From contig CM046295.1 of the NCBI GenBank assembly GCA_025267735.1, forward strand, positions 20,306,938 to 20,370,937: a DNA stretch of 64,000 nt, given 5' to 3'. The DNA comes from Mactra quadrangularis (lineage: Eukaryota; Mollusca; Bivalvia; Venerida; Mactridae). This document shows positions 1 through 10,589 of the stretch, in pieces. Both the position numbers and the translations under genes were made by a program. The notes under the pieces were generated by a model. That model was given only the letters and a program-made list of their open reading frames with translations. It did no database searches and had not been told where the DNA came from. The first letter of the stretch is position 1. Each line of letters starts with the position of its first letter.

Positions 1-299
1 TAACTCTTTTAGCTTAATGTTGAGAATAAGTCGAGCACGAGACTTTATTCTTTTACTTACAATGAATAACTACATTTATTGCCATTAGAATATCTTCTCT
101 TCTTAAGTTTCATTGTAAGATGTTTTGGTTATACCGGCAGAAAATGTTTTACTTTTTATGCTGAATACAAAGAACGCTAACTCTACCTTGTGCTTAAAGA
201 CATTACGAGATTTACATCCCCTCATAATCCATTCAGTTCACACTAAAATATAATAAGTTTTTTGTGTAGGTAATCATTAATTGACATGTTAGTTTCAAA

Positions 300-450
300 T
301 CTTCCTGGTTGCATTATATACTCTTTTTGTGACTTTTATATAATCAACTGTATTTGTTCGGGTTGGTTGATCATTTAAATACACTATTATGTTGGATAAT
401 ATTTGAGGAGATATAATTGCAAGGCCTATCTAAAGGAGTTAGTTTGACTG
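300..450 (+). promoter_or_regulatory. Putative promoter and non-coding first exon of EGF-receptor gene 1
   Basis: The stretch from about 60 to 480 is clearly homologous to about 6690-7090, upstream of the paralogous gene. Both contain an AT-rich TATA-like run (around 333-343 here), a conserved block with TAATATTTGAGGAG, and a matching donor: GACTG|GTAAGT after position 450 here and TACTG|GTGAGT after 7059 in the paralog. I infer a short 5' UTR exon ending at 450, spliced to the acceptor at 3546-3547 just before the start codon. The transcription start itself is not determined. Confidence 0.5.
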
Positions 451-1676
451 GTAAGTTATATTAAACATATTTGTATTGTCTCATTTCTAAACTAAGGATG
501 TTTGGAAAGTCGGATAACGATTTTATTTTATTTTTTAATAATGTTTTCGTAGGCAAATCGCGCAAGATCTAGTGCAAAAGTTAAACTCGAATATGTTTGC
601 TTAGTTCTATTGTATATTAGGGTATTAACTTTTAAATTGTAACGACAAATTTTATAAGACTTACAGCGGAAACTCAAAATTGGAGACCTCAGGATTATAG
701 CCCAGTTTAGTCGAATTCGGTCTGACTATTTGATATACGGACAGTGAGTAAGGCACAACGTTCTATCAATATCACATGCGACTGGCACGGTCCCGAATCA
801 AAAGTACTTTATATACATGTAGGGTATATTACGAGAAAATAGTAGTTATTCATCCAGTTCAATCAGAGGCCAATTTCGACATCATTAGTGACTTTATGTC
901 TCAGATTTATATACGCGCACAAAGCTGAGGCTTTGCACTTTCAAATGATTTCAACATCTTTTGCACTCGCCAAATAATATGGTCGATTTCAAACATCCCC
1001 CTTAAATAGACTTAGTTTACTCGATACAGAAGTGGTAAAACCTACATTCTACATTACACTAAAGACATTACGTCACGTGCTCGATAATTACTGTACCATA
1101 GATGGTGTAGTGCAGATCAATATCTGCTTTTTAATGACTAGACCAACTTCCTGAACGCTCATACGGTTTGACTGCATGAAAAACATTTGGTGATCGAATG
1201 CATACGTAAATATCCTCGTTTTACTTAGTTTATTCGATGTAACGTTACAAAATTTACCGTCTATAATGTAATTTAGTCTTGTGACTTTTGTACCGACTGA
1301 ATCAGATCTGTTTGATCGTTATGCTTGAAATTTCCCACGACTATATGCAAAATATGTGGTGTCATTTAAAAGAGCAAAGCCTTAGCTCCACGTGCATTAT
1401 CAAATAAATGAAATAAATATATTTATAAAGGAGACACTGGACTCTAAGTGAAATAAATTAAAAATGCCATTTTAGTAATATACCTTATATGTATAAATAG
1501 TGTTTTTGATTAGGGACTTTGCTGGTCGCCTATGATCAATATGATAACTGGTCCTTCATTAATGTGTTTAAATAAACTAATTTCAGTGATTTATTCTTAC
1601 ATCACTTACAGGATATTGAACTTGAAATTCGATGGGTTAAACTTTGGCAGACACAAAACTAATTACTATTCAATTA

Positions 1677-2040
1677 GAGACTTTTTTCATTTATCTTTCC
1701 CTGATAAAATATGAAACAATCCAATTGGTTTGTAGACCCTTACAGTTGGAATCGTCGGATTCCATCATTGAATTCCTATGTAAGGATAACAAGATATTTA
1801 ATCCAATACCAGTGTTATTAATAAATATATTAATATAAGAAATGAAACTAAGATAGTTGTTTACTCTACAAATACTTAGTTTGAATTTCAAACAAATAGA
1901 ATTATTGAAAAAAAAAGTTATTTATGATTAATTTTGGCAAATTGACATTGAAAAGTAATGGTAAAATTAGAGTAATCAAACTAATTAGACCTATCTATTT
2001 GAAGACTATACAAGAAGACATAATTGACCAAGGTCTTTTC
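1677..2040. mobile_element. PIF/Harbinger-like MITE, copy 1
   Basis: A 364-bp element with diverged inverted ends (GAGACTTTTTTCA / TGACCAAGGTCTTTTC) flanked by TTA at 1674-1676 and 2041-2043. A second copy of nearly equal length is at 55231-55593. The paralogous intron of gene 2 (around 9973-9985) has a single TTAGTTAGTA at the corresponding position, so the insertion and its 3-bp target duplication are confirmed. A TTA duplication with GGG/GAG ends is typical of PIF/Harbinger elements. No transposase is encoded. Confidence 0.75.
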
Positions 2041-2389
2041 TTAGTTAGTACTGCGGTAGTGTTTACATGAGTTTAATGCCAGTGCCGTGTGTAACTGAAT
2101 AACAGTATTTCAGTTAGTGAAGGAAGTAACTTTTGTATCAAAAATGTTAATCCTAGCATATATACGGGATAATATAAAATCCACAACATTTTCTGTATGA
2201 TTAAATTTCAACTGTATAGTATGTCATACAATATGCATTTTATGTCAATTCAATTATTAAAATCATTATTACCCATCTATTCACAAATTACTAAATTTAC
2301 ACAAAACACTGTTTACATTGATCGTGTAAAGCCTTTTTAAACTTATTCGAAAATGACTTTAACGAAATAAAAAACTTCAAAGGAATGTA

Positions 2390-3270
2390 TGGTGGCATAT
2401 TTCTGCCTACAGAAAACCACATAACTAACTAGTTAGATAAATTGTTAACTAGTAACGATAACTAATCAACCTCTTAGATTAATTAAGTTAAGTGGTGAAC
2501 AAGTTTTTGTGACTAGTCAATATCTTACTTATCTAGTTAGTTAAGTGGTTTACTGGTAACAGTGAAGTATTAACCTTTTAAATAAATTAAGTTTAGCGGT
2601 CAATTAGCTATCTTAACTAGTTAAACTCTTAATTAACGAGTTAGTAAAGTTGTTTACTAGTTAGCATATTTAGTAAACATCGTATGACTTCTATATTAAC
2701 TACTTAGGTAAGTAGTTAACTAGTTGTAGTTAGTAGTTCACCTCTTAATTAACTAGTTAGTCAAGTGGTTGACTTGTAAATGTAACTAGTTAACTAGTTA
2801 AGTTAACAAAGTGAAGAGGTTAACTAGTTATTGCAACTAATCAACCTCTTAAATTAATTAAATTAAGTGGTCACCTAGTTATCCTGGCTAGTAAACATCT
2901 TAATTAACTAGTTAGTTAAGTGGTTTACTTGTTACGGTAAAGTTAAAGTATTAACCTCTTAAATTAATTAGGTTTAGTGGTAAACTAGCTATCTTAACTA
3001 GTTAAATTCTTAATTAACGTGTTAGTAAAGTTATAACTAGTTAGCAAAATAAGTAAACATCTTATTACTTCTAAGTCAACTAGTTAATTAAGTAGTTAAC
3101 TAGTTGTAGTAAGTAGTTCACCTCATAATAAACTAGTTAGTTAAGTGGTTAACTTGTTAGTGTAACTTCTTAAGTTAACTAAAAGAAGTGGTTTACTAGT
3201 TTTAGTTACTAGTTAACCACTTAAATTACGCGTAAGGCTTGCTGTTTGCTGTTGGCAAAATGTGCCACCA
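2390..3270. mobile_element. MITE with TA target duplication and internal 380-bp tandem duplication
   Basis: The ends TGGTGGCATATTTCTGCC and GGCAAAATGTGCCACCA are inverted copies, flanked by TA (2388-2389 and 3271-3272). The interior (about 2410-3230) is full of degenerate AACTAGTTAGTTAAGTGGTT units and contains a direct duplication of about 380 bp (about 2460-2835 against 2836-3215). The corresponding point in the paralogous intron of gene 2 (about 10300-10345) lacks it. TA duplication suggests the Tc1/mariner group. No ORF for a transposase. Confidence 0.75.
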
Positions 3271-3574
3271 TAGGAATGCTTTCTCAGGAAGTTTATATAA
3301 TATAAAGTTTCTATTTGATCTTTATTGAGAACAATCAACTACAGTTAACAATAATGTAAGAAAAATTACTCAATGACACTATTCAATACGACTACCGTTC
3401 TGTTTTTTTACACTTGTAAACAATTCCTTAATAGGATTCCATTAATACATGTTGTACAGAGTTGATTATATAAGCCAAATGTTTTGTACAAAATGTAAAG
3501 TTTGCAAAGGTCAATTCTGTTTTTATCCATCTAATTTCTTATTTCAGTAATATTGTAAGCGAACCAAACTAAAG

Positions 3575-6218
3575 ATGATGTATTTAAAAGTGTTTGTTTT
3601 TGTTGTCTACATTATCAACCAAGGTAAGTTAAATGATTGAATTATTACATACTGTGAAATAAAATTGCATCGAGCCTGTCAATGATTATTAATTTTTAAG
3701 GTCCTTGTATAAAGTCAACTCAATACTTATAAGGAATCTGAAAAAATGCTCAGCCACAACATAAAGGTGATAACTAATGATAGTTTGTTAGAAATCATGA
3801 AATCAATAAAAGTTATTATGCAGAATTCTTGTCGCCATATCATCAAATGTGATATGTATTATTTGTTGTGATTATAATATTTATTCTTTAAAATTAAAAC
3901 ATATTCATTATATGATATAAATTACACATCTATGTTAATTTTAAAGTATCTGTTTATATCTACACTATGAGACTAGTTCAGTTATTTAAGCACTCGTCTC
4001 TCTATGTCATGCCGCAAATACAAGGACCACAAAGGAAATTAGAATGTCTCCTTTTTGAGTTATCCTTGGAGTTGGCGTGCATATCATGGACAAGATTTTT
4101 TACGTTATACAATTTTTATATATATGTTTTAATTTCATATTCTACATATGTTATGCCGAAGTAAATATATCTATCTATAGAATTACGATATAGAATTACG
4201 TTTTGTAGAGTCATCATACGACAATGACTGTTGTGAAAGAACAATGCATTCTAACTAAATGAAAGTATGTTCATGATTTGTTTACGTACTTTGTCTACAA
4301 CAGTTTGATGTTTGTTAAGCTTAGAATATGTATGTTTCATGATCTTGTTCAGGCATTGCTCAAGATGTACCTGCTTGCATGACTTACCAGACTTGTGATT
4401 GTTGTAATAGTAATCCTTACGATAGACCGACAGATCTGTGGGATATTTGTTACAATCAAAACAATGGTTTGTCATGTAGATATGGATGTAAAGATGGTTA
4501 TTAGGGTGCAAAATGTTGGAGATATTGCCCTGAATACTGTACAATATGTGCACGTGAATTTGGATCAAAACGACTTGAATCATATTATCAGATATGTTAC
4601 CTATGTGCTGATGGTTACTATAATGGTACTGGAATAACAAATTGTTCAACTCCTTGTCCTACAAAATGTGCGCAGAACAAATGTAACAAAACAACAGGTA
4701 ATTGTTTACTCGGCTGTACAGGCAACTGGGCTGGAGATAAATGTAACATTTGTGCTGATACATGGTATGGTGACAATTGTGATATACCATGTCCTGATTA
4801 CTGTAAAGGTAGAATCTGCGACAGCAATGGTGAATGTTCCACGGGGTGTGCTGATCATAACTTCACAGGTTTGAAATGTAATCAATGTGTTGTAGGAAAA
4901 TATGGTGACTACTGCGAAAATACTTGCTCTGTACATTGTAAAGACGATACATGTGACAGACTTGATGGTCAATGTACTGATGGATGCACAGATAACTTTG
5001 ACGGAAACAAATGTGACATATGTCAGTCGGGTTATTATGGGACAAATTGTGACAAATGGTGTTACAGTTGTTTAAATGGTTTGTGCGATCGGACAACAGG
5101 AAGATGTATTGACTGCGTCAATGGCAAGTTCGATGAACAATGTGACAAGTCATGCTCAACAGGTTGTCTTAATGGAGAATGCTCAAGAGAAGATGGAGCA
5201 TGTACATCCTGCAGAATGGGATACTATGGCCAAACATGTAACAAAACATGCCCTGATAACTGTCTAAACAACCTGTGTGGTCAATATGATGGTATATGTC
5301 ACAATTGTAGTGTCGGATACTACAGTAAGTCATGCGACTTCAAGTGTAGAAGTGGTTGTATCAACGATACCTGTAACCAAGACTTCGGAGATTGCATGTT
5401 TGGATGTGATAATGGATGCCAGAATGAAAACAGTAGCAAAGACGGTAATAATAAAGTGATTTTTGTTCTTGAATGATATTTTTTTAATCCAAGTTTTGTA
5501 TGCTTGGCAGTAAATGAAACTTAAAACAAAGTACATCATCCTTTATTAATAGCATTTGTCGTCGTGGTGTTTTGTAACTAGAATAAAATATATCGAAGTA
5601 AAACGGTCGTGCCAAAATGAAGTCATGTTGTTATTCAGACATGGAATGTCTTTTGGGCTCCCGGGGTCATATTCAAAGTAGCTGGTCAATTATCTCAATG
5701 CCACAAACCTCAATCGTTTATCATTAACAAATATAGGTTGTAAATAATATATTACAGAATCACAGTCGTCATGTGATATTGGAGTAATTGTTGGTGGGGT
5801 GATTGCTGGTTTTGCTTTTGGAATTTTATTGACTAGCGTTTTGTGCTACGTGTGGAGACGGTAAGTCATTCGTCTTATCGAAAAGTCGAATTCTATTCTC
5901 ACCTTTTTGATATTTCATAAATTTGTATCTTAAATTACAGCTTCTTTGATTATAAATGCAATTCTAATAGACAAGATTCTTTTATATGGTTCATAGTTGT
6001 TCGTGTATTTATAAAGAGATATTCGACGAAGTTCGCATCAGTTAAAAATTATGTACATTTAACTCTATACTACAAAAACAATTGCATGTTTAATTTATTA
6101 CAGAAGACAGACGAAGGAAAACAAGAAAGATCCAACAATACATGTAAATGCTATATATGAGAATGACAAAACTGACCCTGATGGTTATGAAGAATTACAA
6201 ATAATTCCTAATCACTAG
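3575..6218 (+). CDS. EGF-repeat (MEGF/SREC-like) transmembrane receptor, gene 1, with one in-frame stop
   Basis: Exons 3575-3623, 4353-5444, 5758-5860 and 6104-6218, all GT-AG, sum to 453 codons. Residues 1-17 form a signal peptide (MMYLKVFVFVVYIINQG). The large exon encodes a chain of EGF/laminin-type Cys repeats (C-x2-C-x2-GYYGxxC style), as in MEGF10, Draper, CED-1 and scavenger receptor class F proteins. Exon 3 carries one transmembrane helix (about 388-412) ending WRR. Exon 4 gives a 40-residue tail with Y433 (YEND) and Y443 (GYEEL). Codon 67 (4502-4504) is TAG where the paralog has TGG; the rest of the frame is intact, so this may be a null allele, a young pseudogene or a sequence error. 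It is shorter than MEGF10 (over 1000 aa). Function as a surface recognition receptor is inferred from architecture. A possible poly(A) signal AATAAA is at 6519-6524. Confidence 0.8.
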
Positions 6219-6689
6219 ATGTCGATAGATAATACATATACGGTTTTCTTTGTTCTGATTTAAGTTTTCATGGACACTTTCTAAATACTACAAGTCAGGA
6301 TCTTTATAGAATGAATATAGCAGTCTTTTTTATGGATATTAATTCCGCATTGCTACCCAACATTGATTCTTTTCCACCTGCCTTTCCTGAATAACCGCTG
6401 AAGGCAGACGTGTAAAGAAATCATTCCCATTCAGAAACATTTTAATTGAATATCTGAACTGTCGTATGAAATGAATTATCATTTTTTCTTTAAAAGCAGA
6501 ATAACTAAAATTTTGTTGAAATAAATTCATTTACCATCTTTTTTGTATTTTTAACATTGAATATTTACTTTCTGGGAGAAAGTTAATTATATAAAAAGTA
6601 TGCTTATGTTTTAACTATTTGTTCACGAACTAGCTCTATCAGGTTAATGTAATAATTAAATAAAGCACCAAGCTTTACCATTTTACCTA
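6219..6689 (+). other. 3' UTR and intergenic spacer between the two EGF genes
   Basis: AT-rich sequence after the gene 1 stop. AATAAA occurs at 6519-6524 and in TTAAATAAAG near 6656. No ORF with recognisable similarity. The duplicated promoter block of gene 2 begins right after it. Confidence 0.45.
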
Positions 6690-7059
6690 CATTATATAAT
6701 ATCTTTCAATGTCATTTAAATATTATTTTCCTTAAGTGCACGGTAAGATGTTTTGTTCATATCTACATCAATATTCAGTTTGTTGTCGTATAAAAAGAAC
6801 GCCAACAGTTTCTTGCACTTTAAGATATTCAGATATTTATTTCGTAATTCATTCACTCACACTATGATATTTTTGAAAAAGTGTATATTTTCTCATAAAT
6901 TTAAATTAAAGTATTAAATCTTCCTGGTTGGAAAATATATACTGTTTTTATAATCGGCAACATTTATACGTTTGGTTGCACATTTAAATTTGCTATTGTC
7001 CAGGTAATATTTGAGGAGTTATATATTCAAGGATTTATTTAATGGAATAAGTTTTACTG
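6690..7059 (+). promoter_or_regulatory. Putative promoter and non-coding first exon of EGF-receptor gene 2
   Basis: Paralogous to about 60-450: same order of motifs (AAGATGTTTTG, AAGAACGC, AAATCTTCCTGGTTG, TAATATTTGAGGAG) and the same exon end followed by GTGAGT. Conservation of this block in both copies, against diverged introns, is the reason for calling it regulatory plus 5' UTR. Confidence 0.5.
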
Positions 7060-7689
7060 GTGAGTTATATTGATTTTATCTGTATTTTCTGTTTTATACC
7101 ACAGTTTATTCGGCATGTACTATGATGGCGTCATTAGGTAAAATTAGCCAAGTAAGATAATGGTTTATAAAGCCAACCCTCATCACCTGATGATTGAAAA
7201 GGGTAGACATGTTAAAAGTGATAGAAACTTAAGATTTCGTCAAATTCTTTAAAACGAAACATATATACTATAGAAAATGAAATACATTTCTTGACTGTCT
7301 GCCCCTTGTATAAAGAACTAAGACAGCGGTATTTTAAAGATGTTTGGTTAAATTGTTTAAGCACTGTTCAATTATTTATCTCTATAATGACCAATCAATA
7401 CAGTGATATTATCTTTTCTTTCTCAAAATAAGCATTTATTGTTGAATAAATTATTTTATGGATTCTTTCTTATTCCTTGTGTACCCTAGGTACGAAAAAA
7501 GTCTTGGTACGAATAATTCAAATATTTATGGATTAAATGCGCAACTAATTAGTGTATGCATTAATTACGTCCGCCATTTAATCTTGTAAATTGTTTCCCT
7601 CCCACCTCTCCCTATGATTTGCCTTTATATTATGTGATTCACTGAGTTATAATTTGGTTTAATGTATTAAGTTTTACATTGATTTCATA

Positions 7690-7886
7690 GAATATGATAT
7701 AATATTGTTCCATTAATTATTTAATTTGTGTTAGGTCATTAGTTTTATATGATATTATATTGTTCCATGAATTATTTAATTTGTGTTAGGTTATTAGTTT
7801 TATATGATATTATATTGTTCCATGAATTATTTAATTTGTCATTATTTTAGGTTATTAGTTTTATATGATATTATATTGTTCCATAT
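7690..7886. repeat. Tandem repeat, about 55-61 bp unit, 3-4 copies
   Basis: Repeated units containing TATGATATTATATTGTTCCAT and GAATTATTTAATTTGTG followed by TTAGGTTATTAGTTT. Copies begin near 7690, 7737, 7792 and 7850, the last one cut short. Confidence 0.8.
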
Positions 7887-8239
7887 ATGTTGTCTTAAGT
7901 ATATGAGGTGCATCAGGTTAAACCCCTCAATCTTTGATAAAAAACCAGTTTATATGTTAAGATAATTTTGTTCATGATTCATGGTTTTGATTATATGTAT
8001 ATATTATGTATATATTTGTTTAATGTCATTTAATGAAAATGACCATTTTTAATTCAAAACCATGTTGTTTGTCGATTCTATTCTTTTTATTATCAAACTG
8101 AGAAAACATCTTGTCGAGAAAGGTGTCCATAAATATATATTTGAGGCATTTAAATTACGAGAAAAGACTTTAGACACTTTATAATTAAGATTAATTATGT
8201 GTAATATGATAATTATACATACATATTGAACTTGTATTC

Positions 8240-8633
8240 TATTGTATTTTTTCTTTTGTATTATGTTTTCATGTTGTAATTATTATGTCACTATATTATG
8301 TAAAACATTATGTGTGTGTGTATTATGGGCTGGAGGCCTCCTATTTCAAAATAAATTCATTGTCATTGATTCATCTTCCTTAGTAATATTTACTAATCAA
8401 CCAGGTCAAATAGTGTTTACGCGATGTAGAATTGGTCATACCAGATGAACACATTTATTCCTTCTCAAAAGAGAGGAATCACCTTAATGTATACCATGTG
8501 ACGAACATTTCAATATAAAACCCATTCTCCTTGATTGTCAGCATCTGAAATATATCCGTGACAAACATTTTAAAATTAACACATTTAAACAACCTTTTTT
8601 AAACGGTACCGTCATATGTGATACATAACTGTC
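8240..8633 (+). pseudogene. Decayed LINE 3' end (RNase H / CCHC C-terminal fragment)
   Basis: From about 8398 the + strand reads NQPGQIVFTRCRIGHTR, stop, THLFLLKREESP, stop, then CIPCDEHFNIKPILLDC and FKINTFKQPFLNGT. The order RIGHTR-THxxLLKRE-CxxC-(x3)H-LLDC is typical of the C-terminal region of Jockey/I-type non-LTR retrotransposons. Two internal stops (8446-8448 and 8488-8490) show that it is dead. The GGGCTGGAGGCCT sequence just before it (about 8329-8341) resembles the 3' UTR end of another LINE. Confidence 0.65.
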
Positions 8634-10589
8634 TGACTGAAATGAATATTTATCACAAGCTATAGGACTTGGAACCCTTGTAATTCGGTCGCATACCAAT
8701 AATACACATTTCCAGGAATAAGCTTTTTGCGACTTGCTTAATCATCAGAATTACAGCCTAGATTCAAGGGCAAAATAGTTTAACATTCTTCCGACAAATG
8801 AATATTTTATAACACATTTTTTGGAAATTGAGTAATGAGTAAAAATGACACTATAAATTTAAAGGGGTATATGTCTTAAAAATATAAATTAGATAATCAA
8901 ATTATTTTTATAAATGTGGTTGAATAAAATTCAAAAATACTTTAATAAATGCAAATACATCAACTTTAATAACTTTACCTGGATATTTTTACACATATAC
9001 GAAGTTAACCATAGGGAACCCCAATAGAAAATGTGACGATTTTCACCGGCCTTAAAAATCACAATTCTCTATACTTATCTTTTGACTATGAAAACATTTT
9101 CTGCACTCCAAGTTACACATTAAATAATTTACTTATACCATATGGCAACATATAAAAGAAAGAAAAATAACTTTCACCACTGCTGACTAAAAAATATCAT
9201 TTTAATACATCATTTCCCCTTTTTTGAAAAAATGTCAAATCTCTAGTGATCATTCTAATAGGAAATATACACTTTTTACACTTTTAACGCCATTATTGAC
9301 CATTTAAAAATAAAATAATGGTAATTTAAAGTCTGAATGCATTAACCATCAACAACTTATCGGTTTCAACTTCTTACACGAATACTATCTAATATCTCAA
9401 ATAATTGAAATAATTATTAATCTTTTTAGGTAATATAAGAATAATATTAATAATATTTGAAAAATGAAGCATTTACACAATAAAAAAGTATTTCCGATTT
9501 TTATCGATTTATAACGACACCGACGAAAACCGCTCACGTAATTTGTCAACCTGACCCGACATCCCCCGAAGTTTGACAGCAGCTATTATGGGAATTCTAC
9601 CTTTATTGGTATTATCAATTGCTGCCGGAGCGATTTACACTTTCTTTTATATTTACGCCGTTAAACCCAACCAAAACAAATGAATTATGATATAGTTTGC
9701 TTAGTTTCACCTCAAACGAGGGTTCGATCCTTTTATTTTAATGAAACACATTAAACGACTTACGAACCAAACATCGTAATCGAAAAATGTCCGGGTCTTT
9801 AATTCCAGGACAGTAAGTAAAGCACATCCCAATATCAATATAAAAACGGGACCTTTATAAATATGTTTTACTAAAATCGTTTCAGCGATTTATTCCTTGA
9901 CCTCTGAAGGGACATTGAAGCCGACATATGAGGGTCAAACCTTAGGCAGTCATACGACCTTTTGCTAGGCCATTAGTTAGTATCGTGCTAGTGTTTATAA
10001 GAGTAAAATGGTAGTGCAAAGTTTAACTGAATAGCAGTAGTTTAGTTAGTGATAAATGTACGTAGATTTTATATCAAAATTGTAAATATCTGCATATATA
10101 CGTGGTTATATAGAATTCACAACATTTTTTGTATGATTACATTTCACTTGTGCAATATTTCATACAATTTACATATTAATTCAGTTATTGCAGTCATGCC
10201 TGACATCTCTATCCACAATGACTTAAATTTACATAATAAACTTATTTTGGTCGTTTAAAGCATTTTTCATTGTACTGATTTTAAAAGCATTTCAACAAAA
10301 TACAAAAACTACAAATGGATGCTAGATCTGGGAGTTTACTGTTAATTTGTCTAAGTACATAATTGGTGCATTAAAAACATATCAACCAAACTCACCGCTA
10401 ACTGACATCCCTCTCACCAATGCGACTACCTTTCAGTTACATACAATAGGACTAAATTATTACACGTTATACTAAATTGATCATATACGTCAAATGTTTT
10501 GCACAAAATGTAAAGTTTGAAAAGGTCAATTGTGTTATTATCCATCTGTTTTCCTTTTTCAGTTTTAATAAAAGCGAACCAAACTCAAG

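Larger units (their letters stand above)
451..3546 (+). other. Intron 1 of EGF-receptor gene 1, no coding content
   Basis: No convincing gene is seen. The intron aligns in pieces with intron 1 of gene 2 (for example 1580-1640 with about 9880-9950, and 2041-2330 with 9977-10260). The additional sequence in this copy is two transposon insertions, at 1677-2040 and 2390-3270. Confidence 0.6.
7060..10562 (+). other. Intron 1 of EGF-receptor gene 2
   Basis: Contains a roughly 55-bp tandem repeat (7690-7886), a decayed LINE 3' end (about 8240-8633), and a stretch (about 9780-10260) homologous to intron 1 of gene 1. From 8640 to 9640 I see nothing recognisable, apart from a SINE-A-like tail (CGCCGTTAAACCCAACC, 9656-9672). 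Confidence 0.5.

Noticed and set aside
4251..4649. 132-codon antisense ORF over the EGF exon
   Set aside because: It is the shadow of the Cys-rich exon; His/Asn/Tyr-rich antisense frames are expected from TGT/TGC-rich coding sequence. The same holds for 14405-14659 and 14721-14965.
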